The notes below the pieces were generated by a model. It had not been told where the DNA came from. It did no database searches and saw only the letters and a list, made by a program, of their open reading frames with translations. DNA of 64,000 bases from Larimichthys crocea (taxonomy: Eukaryota > Chordata > Actinopteri > Sciaenidae). The stretch covers positions 9,837,552 to 9,901,551 of the forward strand of contig NC_040012.1 of NCBI RefSeq assembly GCF_000972845.2, read 5' to 3'. Shown here in pieces: positions 23,400 through 35,914 of this stretch; the first letter of the stretch is position 1; each line of letters begins with the position of its first letter. The position numbers and the translations under genes were made by a program.

Positions 23400-25600
23400 T
23401 CAGATCATGTCTGCCTGTCTTTATTTCTACAACACCACCGCCGTATGCGTTTAAAAGGGGAACTCAGAGTCTTTGTTATGATAAATTGTTATGATGCAAT
23501 GTTTGAAAAATGGCACTTACATGATCCACAAAGTTTGGAGCTTACTGACGCCAAAATAAATCTAAGTGCCATTAGAAAGTTACTTCTAGCAGTTAAAAAT
23601 CGAACTTCTCGTAGCAACAGACCAGATCGATTTCATGGCACAGAATACACAGTTATTCTTAGATAACTTAAAAATCCAGCCAACACCATTTTCAGTATGT
23701 CTAGTGTACACCGTACTGCACTAGACTATCTGTGCTTTGATGACAAGGCGAATAATTCAAAGGTGTTGGAGCCCAGCAGTCTGTATTCATACTGTAGTAG
23801 TGAATATGAAGTTAACAGCAAATCAGTTAGTGATGAAAAGTTCAAGCAGTGTTGAAGTTTTGGTTACAGGATGTAGTGTAGCGCTCAATGAATTGCCTTG
23901 TCTATAAAAATATCAAACACTGGTTCACTTTCAGTGTAAGCAGTCAGTGATTTCTTGATTTTAACAGATGGCCTTCTATAAAAGCAAAAACTATATGTGT
24001 GGTCATGTCTTCTGTTACAGAGGTGGGTTGGTCAGGATGACAGATGCTACGGAATGATATACAGAAATATATTATAGGTGTGTCTGTGTAACGGTCTGTC
24101 TCCTCTCAGTAGTTTGTGACCATGTCGCTTCTGTCACTTTGATCATACAGATGACACCACTACAGATGAAACACTTACAAATCTGTCTGCTACTTCAGCA
24201 CCGTGGATTTATCAATGCGGTCAGACCGATGATATTTCAGAGCCTTCGTCTGGGGAAATAGATTTCTAACTAAACCTCAGTCAGATAAAGGATGAGTCTG
24301 CCCCTGCACGCTCTCTAATACTCTGAGATGGAGAGTGGAGAGGGCAGGTTAACAGGAAAGGGGGGGACCCTTTAACTGCCATCTGAAACAGTCCATATAC
24401 ACAAAGCGACGACTGTGAATTTTGTCCTCGATCACTTACATTGACTCTGAATGTCGAATATGAACAAGAGGAATCATTACAGCAAGAAACAACATGTTGT
24501 TTGTTTATTTGTGAACCTATATATCGACCAATGCCAGGCTTGATGGTTCAGCTTGCGGCTCACCTGATGTTGTTGTGGTACCACCTGAAGGTCAACAGTG
24601 TAACACCTGAGCCAGACTATCAGAGTGACTCACTTTCTCCGTTTGATTTGTTGTGGCATTAAATCCCTCTTCTTTTCCTTCTCACCTTTCAGTGTTCACA
24701 CACCTTTTCTACCTTTGCACACATCGCAGACTGCTGCTCCTGCACTTCCTTTGTAACTCTTTTGCAACTTTGTTTGTTTCATATCACATATTATATTCCT
24801 TTGCATAAGCTGTGTCCACTTAAACCTGAACCACCTCAGACTCCCCTGTAAGTACAATGTTGGTGCTCCGTACTGTAAGTAAACCAACTTTACAACACAT
24901 ACAGTGACATATACGTAATATTTGTAACCTACAATGTGTCCCTGACAATTGTGTTTTCTCTGGACCTCCATTTGTTCCAGTGTAAAAACAAAATGTACCC
25001 AGTGGTTAATTAGCAAGTACCCCCAACCCTTCCTTACCAACCCTTTTGAAATATATCACAGCAGATTTAAATAACGCTAAAGACTCATTACCCCATTTCC
25101 CACCAAACATCTAGCTTTGTTGCTCTGTGGGTCAAATTTCATCCGGGATGATTATTCATCCATTAATTAAAAATCACCTACACTAAAAGTCCCTCATTAT
25201 TCCTTAACTTCAAATCTTGTCCCTTTTGTACCTACATGTAGGCAATGTACAGGTAATTACTCCGTACTTCTCTGTAATTTGAAGCAATTCAAAATCTGCA
25301 TAATTAATATATCAAAAATTCAGATTACAAGTTTATATATGAGACATTTTGACTCCTCTTATTCACTATAGAGGGACGCTGACAGGTTGAGATTCAGTCT
25401 TCAACGTTCAATCTCCGACAGGTAAATATTTGTTTTCATATTTACATACAGATGATCAAAGTGAAGAATATTTTTCTACAATCAGCACAGGACTGTTTGC
25501 GTGTAATGAAAGCCCAAAGCTTACAATGTGCATTCACATTAACTGTAACATGAACACGTCTCACAGTCAGTAATCCACTAGATGTCTCTGTTAGACTTCA
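23400..25600. other. Intergenic, no gene recognised
   Basis: I see no exon or named repeat. The one 136-codon open frame at 23256-23666 begins in a TG microsatellite, has no recognisable domain and shows no splice context, so I do not call it a gene. Confidence 0.5.
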
Positions 25601-25610
25601 GATTACACTG

Positions 25611-25611
<1 letters not shown>

Positions 25612-25648
<37 letters not shown>
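25612..25648. repeat. CA microsatellite
   Basis: A perfect run of about 18 CA units. Confidence 0.95.
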
Positions 25649-25649
<1 letters not shown>

Positions 25650-25669
25650 CTCTCAGCCTCAGAGGGCCT

Positions 25670-26040
25670 GAAGCACTAAAAAATGATCAACGGACTTGAT
25701 GTATACGGCGTCACTCTCCCAAGATAGTGAGTATATAGCTCTTTATCCGCCATATATGCGGCTCCACAAACATTAGACACAGAACGCATATTTATCACAA
25801 GCAGCATGCATATTCATGGGGCAGGTTGATGGAGCTCGTGGAGGGATGCGTATGAGTTCTCAGCACAGCGCTGAGTGCCGAAGCAGAAGGCGAATGTTAA
25901 TTCAATTATACGGCAGCTGTTCCTTGGTGCCCATGGCCACTGTGTTTGCACTAGAACAGAAATCTTGTATTAGGTCCCTCACCATAAAAGACCAATGCCA
26001 GGCATGAGAATGGGGACTGCCTGTAACCAAAAGCCATCAA
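25670..26040. promoter_or_regulatory. Candidate conserved non-coding block
   Basis: The stretch is single-copy and not microsatellite-like. It carries clustered motifs: GCATGCATATTCATGGGGC, TTAATTCAATTA (paired homeodomain-like sites) and a CAGCTG E-box at about 25914. This style is typical of developmental enhancers in fish. Only cross-species alignment can show whether it is conserved. Confidence 0.3.
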
Positions 26041-26854
26041 CAGTATTGTAAAGAGGTTTTAATGCTTATTTTTGGCACGACTGAAGAATTTGGTATGGCT
26101 GCAAAGTAAGATTTGTGGCTCACTGTTGATTTACAGAGCTTTTGCTTTTGGTCATTATTCTTTTAAATAGTCAATCTGCTGTGAAGTACAACGTGCAAAT
26201 GAGCTTGCTGGTGTTAACTCTAGTCAAGGGTGGTTTGGATTGAAGTGTGTGTCCTCCTGTGGTGGTGGTGGTTCCATGACTTTGGTTTGCAAAAGCTAAC
26301 TGACAGACACACAAACTCTTTCTTTGGGTGTGTGCATGTTTGTTTCAATTCATGCTCATGACTTTGTGTATATTTTAAGACAACATGTGTGTCTTGGTCT
26401 TTTGCCCCCATACATGCAAATGCATGTTTGTCCATGCATTTATGCAAGTGCTGGTATTTCTGCTCCACCCAACCTCCTGTCCCAGACTCGGGCTGAGCTC
26501 CAGTACTACTTGGAGGAAGAGGAAGCAGGGTGGGTGGTTGGGCAGGGGGTGGAGATGGGTGTGAAGGCATCCGCCAGCCTGTCCCTTCATCACCAGGATC
26601 CCTGAGACTCGCTCTGTGTGATTTAATCACAAGGCCACTGGTGGGAACTGCTGCTCCGATGTTACCTGGACCTGCTAATAAGTTTGCTTTTCCTTCATCA
26701 AAAGGAAAACAGCCACACCTGTGGGAAGGATGCGCTCAACTGCACATTACGTATGTATAATGTATGCATGCATGCTAATGTGGAGGCATAAAAATAAATA
26801 AAAAACTCTTGTCAGACACAGATGGAGTGCAGAGGACATGGCAGAAATATCCAG

Positions 26855-27330
26855 TGTGTAGAGGTGCAACTAAAGATTATTTTCATTGCTGACTGAATTC
26901 ATCTGCTGATACTTTTCTCGATTTATTTATTCATTTTTATAAAAAAATATATATTTTTATTAATTCACTTAATTCCCACAGACCAAATAAAGTCTGTCCC
27001 ACAAACGCTGGGATGCATTCGAGGTAAATGTAATCTGTTACAAATAAAAGCCCTGCTTTAAAAATGTTATGTTAAGTAAAATTATATTTAGGCAAATGCT
27101 GTAATTACCCAGAGCCCAAAGTGACACCTTCACGGTGCTTGTTTAATTCAACCAATAGTCCAAACTCCAACATTATTATGAGTGCAATGTCTCCCTCTGA
27201 AATATAAGGGAGTAGTAAGGGGCACGAAAAGACACGACTCAAGCACCTCACATTTGTACTTGAGTAACTATTACAGACAAAGAAAAGCAGCAAATTCTCT
27301 AAACTTTAACGTGAAAATGAAGGCAAATGA
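26855..27330. repeat. Old interspersed repeat (ACTAAAGATTATTTTCATTG type)
   Basis: The left side reads GTGCAACTAAAGATTATTTT. A later part reads AGAGCCCAAAGTGACACCTT. Both are landmarks of a widespread teleost repeat whose usual form is ACTAACGATTATTTTCATTA. An AT-rich piece interrupts it. A related decayed copy lies at 35915-36170. Confidence 0.5.
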
Positions 27331-27589
27331 ACGTAATAGTTGCCAGTTACTTTTCTGTTGTTAAAGTAATCGGTTAACTCTGAAGCAAAGCTGTCACACT
27401 GAGGCTGCAGTGTCTCTCGTGGGAATCCGTCCTCTAACCTAAACCAGAACCGACAACATGTTCTCGCCACTTAACTTCACACGGCCACATCATGCAGCAT
27501 ATAAAGTAGACATTGCATATCAAGCTGTTTAACAAAAATTAAACCCCGTCTATCGACTGGAAAGAGCACAGAGCTGTATTTAGAGTGAC

Positions 27590-27965
27590 TGATCGAGAGC
27601 CCAGAATCAAAGGGCTCTGTGGCACGAGCTGCTAGTGTGTCTGGGAATTGGCCCAACTCTTAAAGAGCCAAGCTTCCCTCATCTTGACTGGGGGCCGACC
27701 CCCAAAATAGGAAGAAGCTATTTTCTGCTGGCAGCCAAGTGGTTTCCTCCTTGGAAGCCTGTCAGGTGAAGAGCTGTAGCTGCCAACTGTAACCCCCTCA
27801 GGTGGGCACAAGGGGCAGGGCAGACCCCCATCATGGCTCCGGCATTGTGACACACAGCAGATGATGCAGAGGGCATCGAACTCCCTGAAGCCTTGAGACA
27901 AAGATATGCTGTGAAATCGCTCCAGTAGGCTCCACAGAGGTGTGGAAATTTAGACTGAATGTGGC
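27590..27965. other. Single-copy block of unknown nature
   Basis: This block is GC-richer than its surroundings, free of simple repeats, and has overlapping open frames of 89 and 97 codons on the minus strand. The translated frames lack any domain I recognise. It may be a conserved non-coding element; coding use is unlikely. Confidence 0.25.
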
Positions 27966-27984
27966 GTCTCACTTTAATCACTGA

Positions 27985-28445
27985 GCAGCAGTGGGAAGTA
28001 ACTAAGTACATTTACTCTACTGTACTCAGAAATAATATCATTTATCTGTGGTTCAATCCTCGTCTCCTCCAGTCTACATGAGGTGCTTGTGCAAGATACT
28101 GAACGCCAAATTGCACCTATGTGTGAATGTGTATGTATGGTTAGCTCCCAAAAACTTATGGGCTGTTGGCAGCCAACGCCATCAGTGTTTGAGTCGGTGA
28201 ATGAGATATGTAGTGTGAAAGCACCTTAAGTGTTCCAGTCTTCATCCCAACTGATGCTATTGATTTATTAGACTCAACACAAAGTCCTTATAACTGTGCT
28301 GACCTACGTCTTTGCATCCAAAAAACCCAACCCAAAACGTATAAAAAGGTCCTGCCTTCAAGATCTTACTCAAGTAAAAGTACATAGATATGATCAGATA
28401 AAGCTACTTAAAGTAACAAAAGTAAACAGTTATCATTTTACTGAA
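27985..28445. mobile_element. hAT-like MITE interrupted by a SINE
   Basis: The left part (about 27988-28035) reads GTGGGAAGTAACTAAGTACA and TTTACTCTACTGTACTCAG. The right part (about 28340-28430) reads TCTTACTCAAGTAAAAGTAC and continues with further AAAGTA runs. Together these are the two halves of a common teleost hAT-type MITE. A SINE-like insert of about 190 bases lies between them (28045-28235). Confidence 0.5.
28045..28235 (+). repeat. SINE-like element nested in a MITE
   Basis: It contains GGTTCAATCCTCG (a tRNA B-box-like sequence), CTCCTCCAGTCTACATGAGG, TGCAAGATACTGAACGCC, a TGTGTGAATG stretch and GTGTGAAAGCACCTTAAGTG. This is the usual order in a widespread teleost tRNA-derived SINE whose 5' head is here truncated. 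Confidence 0.6.
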
Positions 28446-28534
28446 TGGCCACTTGCATGGTATTTTTTATAATAAAATGATATGTAAGCTGATTTTACCT
28501 ACTTGGGCAGTTTAACCTGCAAAAACTTCAATCT

Positions 28535-28585
28535 TATATATATATATATATATATATATTCTAAATTATATATATATATATATAG
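28535..28585. repeat. TA microsatellite (two tracts)
   Basis: Two uninterrupted TA runs are separated by TCTAAAT. Such tracts melt easily and are prone to slippage. Confidence 0.9.
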
Positions 28586-28885
28586 ACCAGGCACATCTCT
28601 GTTAGGTCACAGTGCTGTTTTGGTCCATTCTCCACACAACTTCAAACCCCACCAGGAGCGATTCAGAGGTGGAGCGTTTGCCCACCACACTGTGTTAACT
28701 TGCTCAGATTTGGTCATCTTGGTTAATGTGTTTCTAAATATGTAATAAATAAGCTACATAGTAAAATTTTGACTGTTTTTGCACAGTTTGAACTGACTGC
28801 ATGGGCTTCTGAGACAGACCGTGGCGCTTCTGGTGGGGTTTTAAATATCAACTAGAACAGCCGTGATTATCTCTGGCACATAAAA

Positions 28886-29910
28886 TCTAAAAACTGAAAT
28901 TTCAAGTTTGGATCAGATCTGTCTTTTTCAGTTTCAGACTTTTGACCCAGATCTAGCGTGGGGGTCATCACCTGAGCAGGGTGTGGAGTCATGACAGCTT
29001 AACCAAAAGACTAGAAACCTTCCCCTATCATGTTGCCTTCAGGGAATGTAGGATCTATAACGATTCGGCTACACCACATGATTGGCAGTGAAAAAACTGC
29101 TGTCTTCCACTTGCACACCATGCATGAATATCCGACTAAAGCTGTTTTAATCTCCACTGTAAGGCTGTTAATATGTCACCTTATTAAATACGTGGTCAGT
29201 TCTTCTAAATATAGCCTTTTTGAATTTTGCTCTGACGTTTTCGGAGATATGAGACGTGGCTACTGCGTGAAAAACACAGATAATGCTGTTACTACTGTAT
29301 GTTAACGCTAAACAAACTCTGGCGTGTCACAAAACGACCTCTCATTTTGACATTTATCACGATTTCCCAAACTTATTTACCTTTTCTCACCTGTGTGCTG
29401 GGTCCTGCAGGTGAGCACCGCTCCCGGACGCCATGATTACTGTGCAGCATTCACAGTTCTATGTAGAAATTTGGAAATTTCAGTACTTCAAGTGTGGCTG
29501 TCCAAGTGCACAATCTGGTGTAATGTATCACTCTTGTACTGCAATTGGTCCTCAGTACTGTCTAAAACAGTTTTCACGTCTCACATCTTCGAAAACGTCA
29601 AAGCAAATTTCAAAAAGGCTATATTTGGATGAACTGACCGCGTATTGAAGAATATTAAAACTTAATAAGGTGACATATTAACAGCCTTGGCCTTACAGTG
29701 GAAAATAAAAGTAAATAAATAAAAGTTTTAGCCGGATATTCATGCATGGTGTGCAAGTGGAAGTTAGTCACTGACAGCAGTTATTTCACTGCCAATCATC
29801 TGGTGTAGCCGAATTGTTTTAGATCCTACATTCCCTGAAGGCAACGTGATAGGGGAAGTTTAGGGTTAGGACCAGAACTTGAAATTTCAGTTTTAGATTT
29901 GATGTTTTCA
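28886..29910. repeat. Large imperfect inverted repeat, about 1 kb
   Basis: The left arm (about 28886-29265) and right arm (about 29570-29910) are reverse complements with many substitutions and small indels. Matching landmarks are CTTCCCCTATCATGTTGCC at 29020 against the complement of GGCAACGTGATAGGGGAAG at 29838, and the pair GTTAATATGTCACCTTATTA near 29168 / TAATAAGGTGACATATTAAC near 29662. The spacer is about 300 bases. It may be a fold-back or MITE-type element; I do not see a clear target-site duplication. Confidence 0.8.
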
Positions 29911-30527
29911 AGTAGAAAACCTTTGACCCTAATCTAGCTCCATAAGAAGTCAACAGAAAAACATTTGGCTGCTGAAGACGTACCAACAAGATTCAAATTA
30001 ACCACTAGAAGATTATTTATTTTCTTTGTTGTGTTGACTCTATTTTGAGCTGGTATTCATCACGCAGAACCTTCCCTTTAAATCAAACCAATTTAACACT
30101 GCAACACCATGTTGCGCGTTCTTGCAAAAACTGGTTAAACACAGATGGCATGGTGTCATGTTGAGATATTTCCAGCAACATTACAATGGAGTTCAGTGGA
30201 GTGGAGAAGTAGGTGGAGTTATACTGAACAGCCAGGGGTGAATTTACTCGCTATGAATTCAGTTCTTCGTCTTTCTTTTTTCTGTTTAATTGAAAAACAC
30301 TTAATTGCTATGCACAAATGATATACTGTATCATAACACAGCTCAGTCTCTGTATGGTACAGATCAGAGGGAATGTAAAACTTAATGCAGCCTTCTTAAA
30401 ACATCTTTTAAAGCTACGTTTTCAGTTAAACTTTTGTAAAATCAGCATTCATTGATTTTTCTTAGTTGAGACTACATCTGAGAGGAGTTGATTCAACTCT
30501 ATACAAATAATCTGCTTCCTTAAAAAT
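29911..30527. other. Intergenic, nothing recognised
   Basis: AT-rich single-copy sequence without an exon, RNA gene or repeat that I can name. Confidence 0.4.
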
Positions 30528-30850
30528 ATAGTTCAGCATTTAAGAAATACGTTTATTCACTTCATTTAGATGCAGTGAAGTGGTTAGCCTATGTTTGCAT
30601 AAAGACTTGATCTCTCCAAAGTTCAAAAATTCACCTAAAAACACACATTGAGATCATAACTTAGCATATTGTATCCTATTTGTTTAATCTGTACAAAAAA
30701 CAGACGTAAAAAGGACAATTTGTGGTTTAGAGGGAGTCACATGGTGTAATTAACAACCATTTCTAGAGCCAAACTTTCAAATCAGTGCCAGTGACAAGTG
30801 CATGCAGACATGTATTGTGGGTAGATACCTTTGTAATAAGAATGCCATAT
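30528..30850. repeat. Common teleost repeat, 5' part (decayed)
   Basis: Phrases such as TTAGCCTATGTTTGCATAAA, GTTTAATCTGTACAAAAAAC and GGACAATTTGTGGTTTAGAG match landmarks of a very common fish repeat. The rest is diverged. A second partial copy follows at 31400-31640. Confidence 0.5.
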
Positions 30851-31399
30851 TTCCATTGTTTACAGTACTAATTAATTAATTAAAATGACGCCATGGTAAC
30901 TGTCCAGAGTTATAAAACTATCTCAGAGTATTTTAAATCACTGTACAGACTTTTAAAGTTTGATAAACCTTCATATTTATCGATCTGTTCCTTGAACTGG
31001 ACTTCTTGAATTCATTTCTCACCAGCACCTTAAACAACACACTCCCACCAACGCAGCACTTTGCATTGATTTAACACTGTTTTCAATTGTCAGCTTTAAA
31101 GATAGAGGCATCTAGAGCTGCTAGTTAACAGTAAGCAGGTTTGTTCAATCATTCAAATTTGCTTCCTATCAGCCTGTTAGGTCACAGAACACATTTCATC
31201 GTTGATGTGTCTGTGCTTTACCTTTAGTTCTTCATTCAATCCAAACACAACGTGTTATCCAAGTCAATATCCTGTGTTAACAGTTAAACATATGGCAAAT
31301 TAAGTTTACTCACTGTCTTGTCGAGATCTAGATGAGTAGGTTGACACTACTTTACATACATGTGTGGTCCTTGTTCTTTGTTTATTTGTTTGCAACTTT

Positions 31400-31645
31400 A
31401 ACACTAATGCAAAAAAAACTTCAACATTTTGAGAAATGCAAGATAAAATGTGTTAATTAGTACATTTTGGAGGTTCTGGTGAGCAAAGGTAACAAACCTT
31501 TGGACACGGGCAACAATTTCCCTGTTTTTCCAGTGTTTATGCTAACCTAACCTTCTCCTGGTTGTCACTTCATATTAAATGGACACACGTGAGTGTGGTG
31601 TCAATCTTTTCATACTCTCAGCAAGAAAGTAAAAACACACATTTG
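31400..31645. repeat. Common teleost repeat, second part (decayed)
   Basis: It contains GTTAATTAGTACATTTTGGA, GTGTCAATCTTTTCATACTC and TCAGCAAGAAAGTAAAAAC, which correspond to other parts of the repeat family seen at 30528-30850. The two may be remnants of one element split by later sequence, or two partial insertions. Confidence 0.5.
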
Positions 31646-34550
31646 TAGCCATTATATCATCTGATCTACCAGCAAAGCAAACTTCATGACACAGGCAGCA
31701 TGTGACCCAACCCAACATTACGGCCATAAGAAACAGAAATCTTTGCCGCTCATGTAAAGTAAACCAGATTTCAGCTCTTAAAACTCTTCTCATGCCACAC
31801 TTTGGTTATGTCAGGAACGAGAAGTGGTTTCGAACACAGCAAGGCGACAAGGGAGCTGAGGACAGTTGATGAGGGAAGAGGAAGAAAGACGCCATATCAA
31901 CGCTGAAAGTGTCGATTAGGTGAGAAAACGACATTATAGCGCTGTCACTCATCTTTGGCTTCATGCTTGGAGAGCGAGAAAAAAAAAATCAGAGCTGCTA
32001 TGAAAAGTTGGCAAATCAGTAGAATCACATCGCATAAAGAAAACAACTTTATCTCATGACCTCTGTTGTTCTTAGTGGCTCTATAGAATATAAATAATGT
32101 GTTTATGTTCATTCACTTATTCACGTACTGTATATTCATAGTTACTGTTGCCACACACCACCTCCGCTGTTTTACGATGCAGCTCCATTTATCATACAAT
32201 ACTTACAATACTCATTTAAATCTGATGTGACTGTTACTTAAATATAATATCTGACACATTTTTATTTATCTTATCACTTTCTGGGTATGGAAATGTTGCA
32301 TTCAGCCACAACAGATTGCCACAGCCACTTTGAACGTGTGCGAACAGATTGTGCTTTGAAAAAGAAACGGGCGCCTGCAGCAACATTTCACGTCTGCATC
32401 CCATCTCTGTCTGAAAACAGGACGAACATCTTTACATTATACATCTTCAAAAACATATCCATTATTCATATCCCCATATTTTAATACTATTAGCACTTCC
32501 ATGCCACCCACCTAAATACCTGTGTGTTTCTTATCAAAGGAGCAGCGACAGTCAGAGTTACTCTGTTTTGGGTGTAAAGAAATGAGCTGGGATTAAGAAA
32601 GCATTGTGGACCATCACACAAAATTAAATTTGATCTGTGAGCTGATTTTATTTCTGTATACGCCATAAAATCTTGGACCCAAACACAAATGTACAAACTT
32701 TGCTTTTTCACTCTCACTCCTCACTGTTTGTATAGACAACAGCAACAAAGACACACCCACACACCTACACACATGAGAAACACACACTGGTCCCACCTGT
32801 GTGGGTGGGAGGTGTGGCCACTCAGCAGCTGAGTGGGGCAGCATATGGAGTTTCTAATTGGGTAGAACAGCACAGCTGGAGGACACCAGTCCAGGACCTG
32901 GCCTCTGGTAATCAGTCCCGCAATCCTCAGCCCTCCTCTGCACATCCACAGTGCTGCATGTGCGCCTTCGGAGGGCGGCGAGGGAGGTGGTGGGGGTGGT
33001 GGGGGGTTGTTGGATGTGTTTCACTGCTGAAACCAGGATGAAACTTGTCCAATAACTGTGTTTTTTTTTTTTGCTTTCGAATGGAGGCCATGTTTAATTC
33101 ACGACTCTGGCCTGTTTGTTGGCAGCCTGTTGGACTTTTCAGACTGCACTTCAGTCTCACATCTTTAAAAAAGAGAGAGAGATTGGGGGGGGGGGGGGAC
33201 TTCTCACATTTTTCTGTCATGCTTTCAGGTGTTAATTCGTCATCAGTTCTCGAAGACACTCTTGTTCCTTTTGAGTTTGATACACTGACTAAACAAAAAA
33301 ATCATCTGCAAAATGAGTATTATAGACTTAATTTCCCATTTTTTTGAATTATACCGACTGATTCTAACAGAAGCAGCCATATTATTTGATTGATCATCAC
33401 TAAAAAAAAAAACACCTCAAAATGTCTCAAACTCTGATTGCTCCATAATAACTCACATTGGGTAAATGATGCCCATGTAAAACAATGTGAAACAGTGTAG
33501 TGTTTATTAGTAGATATTGATAGTTTATCACCTGTCTTACTTACTCATTGTGTCAGCTTTAAAGTGTTTTTAAAAAGCACCCTTTGCATTTTAACTCTGT
33601 GTTGTTTAGATTCTTTTAAGCAGCGTTCCTCATCTGTAATGACGACACCGTCTCCTAGAAACTAACCTGCTAATTTTGCAACAGAAAATATATTCAGAGG
33701 GAACATAATGTCACCTGAATTACATTTTTTAACTAATGAACTAATATGCAACAGCTTTGCTCTCTGGCATTTCATTTGTTTTTCCCACAATGCCGCTTTT
33801 TTTACATTTTTACCATCTTGAGACACTCGAATCACGACGGTTACAGGAAAGGATGGTGGTGTCGGTTAAATACTTGATCAGCAGTGACATGAAGCACATG
33901 TTTACTTTATATTTTAAGGACCACAGTTGTTCCTTTAACTCTAACCAAAGTCTTCGTTGCATAAACTAAACCACATGTGTGAGACAGAGTGTGGATTCTA
34001 GTGTAAAAGGCCTGGACCACGAGGACTCCCACACATAACAGCAACGCATTATAACCTGTACTTCACTGAAAAAGAGTTAGCCGTATATAAATGTGATTTC
34101 TAGACGGAGTTTGTAATGTTTTTTTTCATCAGATTTCTCTTAAAATTTGACACAAAGAGACTTTTAGTGCAAAGAGCGTAAATAAAGGAGAGGACAGAAA
34201 AAGGCTGGATACATTTCAGGTGTCACAAAAGAGCAAAATGTGGAAGCAGGAATAAATACAACAGGTCTATGGTGTGAGAACAAGAAATTATTTAGCAGCA
34301 GCAGCCGAGGTATTCACCTGGGTGTTGGATATCAACAAGTACTCAAAATAAATTAGTTGCACTTGTATTTGGGATCGTTTAATCACTTCCTTATTTAGCC
34401 TTTATGTTTTGGCTTTGTACATACACCTCAGTGTAAAGTAAATAGTGAGAGCTGTTGAGAAAATTAACAGTACAAGGCTCATTAGAGCGTCAGTGTCAGG
34501 TTTAAAAAAAAAAAAAGCATACATGCTTTGTCTTTAGGGTTCATTGTCAA
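31646..34550. other. Intergenic with poly-T and poly-G tracts
   Basis: There is no recognised gene. Notable simple tracts are T-rich DNA at about 33059-33072 and an uninterrupted G run at about 33185-33199. The latter could form a G-quadruplex-like structure or simply be hard to sequence. Confidence 0.5.
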
Positions 34551-34559
34551 GTGTTTTTT

Positions 34560-34960
34560 CTGCCTCATGTGGATTTATTAAAGAAATGACCCACAAGACG
34601 CTGAGGCGGATGAGACTTTGGTCAGAATCTGTAATACTGCTGTATCCTCAGCCACTTCACCTTGCACTCATCATCGAGACATGAACTCCCTTTAACTGCT
34701 GACACCAATTGAGAAACGCTTGCAACTCAGCGTGCGATCAGTGGCGCCTTCATTTGCAGCTCCACACCACGCACCGTGCCTATAAAAGCTGATAATGTGA
34801 TAATTAAAAGAGCTGACAGGCAAGAACTGTCAGCGAGACACCCTGATTTACCAACCTCTGCTATTTGCTATACCTCTCAAATTACAATGTTTCTACCCTT
34901 GACGTATGACACATAAAATATCAATTGAAATAATTAACCAGGTTCAAGTTGTTGTGAAAA
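34560..34960. promoter_or_regulatory. Candidate conserved non-coding block upstream of neurod6
   Basis: A microsatellite-free stretch includes CTGATAATGTGATAATTAAA, TTAACCAGG and ACAATTGAG-like sites. It lies about 2.6 kb 5' of the neurod6 promoter. The motif density resembles a developmental enhancer, but conservation cannot be tested here. Confidence 0.25.
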
Positions 34961-35259
34961 AATAGGGAAGTTGAGAAGTCTCGCCGGAGGACAGTTTGAA
35001 CGGAAATCTTCCCAGAAAAATCACAAGATCAGCTTCAGAACCTGAAAGAAGGATTTGTAGCAGACAAAAGATCACTGCCACGTCTCTGTCTCTCCCTCTC
35101 TTTCTTTCTCTCTCAACCACACCATGATTTATTACCTGAAAAGACAAGAGAACTAATTAGTGGAGTAATTAATTAATATAAATTTGCATATTTGCATTTG
35201 CAATTAGTGCAGTCAACTGATTAGTCTGAGATGGGGAGTTTGACTCATCAGATGCTGGT

Positions 35260-35318
35260 GTGTGTGTGTGTGTGTGTGTGTACGTGTGAGTGTGTGAATG
35301 TGTGTGTGTGTGTGTGTA
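35260..35318. repeat. TG microsatellites
   Basis: Two TG tracts (about 35259-35281 and 35298-35318) are separated by short interruptions. Confidence 0.9.
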
Positions 35319-35914
35319 TGTGTCTGCTGGACCAGAACGATGATCGGACCAGCTGAGACATTTTGGGGAGGGACATCAGCGATGAAGAGACTGTATTTTA
35401 TGATTATTGTTATATATTTCATGTGTTTTTGGGTGTATTCGTGTACAGGATGCGTTAAGTGTATGCACACTCACCGGTGTGTGTACATGCTGTCATTGTC
35501 ACTGCTGAACCTGCTGAACCTCTTACCTTTGTGTGGTCTGAACTCCAGGCGTCATCAACACTTTGCCTCCGGGGGCCTCACACTGCCGATCGATGTCTCA
35601 AAACGTCCAATACAGAGAGATTGATAAGTCGCTTTAATTGATTCTCCTTGCAACAAGGTCATTCACAGGCATACGTTGGTGTGTGTGTGTGTGCGCTTGT
35701 GTGTGTGTTCCACATAACTGAGAAGTGCATATACCCATATCGAGTGCCAGCTGTGCCCCAGTGTGGAGTTGGCAGTGTGCCACTGGGCCTTTTCCATTGG
35801 GTGTACTTAAAGTCTACGGTCCTGAGGTACCAACACTGTGCACGCCCCCCTGGTATGCTCCCACCATCCTCTGCATGTGAGGTGCCTGCTGGAATTTCTT
35901 AACCTAGTTTATGA

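Larger units (their letters stand above)
20022..23400 (+). other. pde1c: Probable pde1c 3' UTR
   Basis: There is no further exon with PDE1C similarity, and the region is T-rich with many ATTTA-like and TTTGTTTG runs, as in long 3' UTRs. Candidate poly(A) signals occur along it. The last one I see is AATAAA at 23378-23383, followed by a GU-rich stretch (TGTCTGCCTGTCTTTATT). The UTR end is inferred only. Confidence 0.35.

Noticed and set aside
23256..23666. 136-codon open frame after the pde1c 3' UTR
   Set aside because: It begins within a TG microsatellite (Cys/Val repeats), has no recognisable domain, and overlaps the likely poly(A) signal.
26220..26630. 136-codon minus-strand frame
   Set aside because: Frames are open on both strands over the same bases, the residue composition is low-complexity (Pro/His), and there is no homologue I recognise.
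27182..27300. A phrase reading RKDTTQAPHIC that recalls PPP1R17 (a neighbour of PDE1C in mammals)
   Set aside because: The match is only a few residues, and the surrounding DNA belongs to an interspersed repeat with GTACTTGAGTAA, so it is coincidence.
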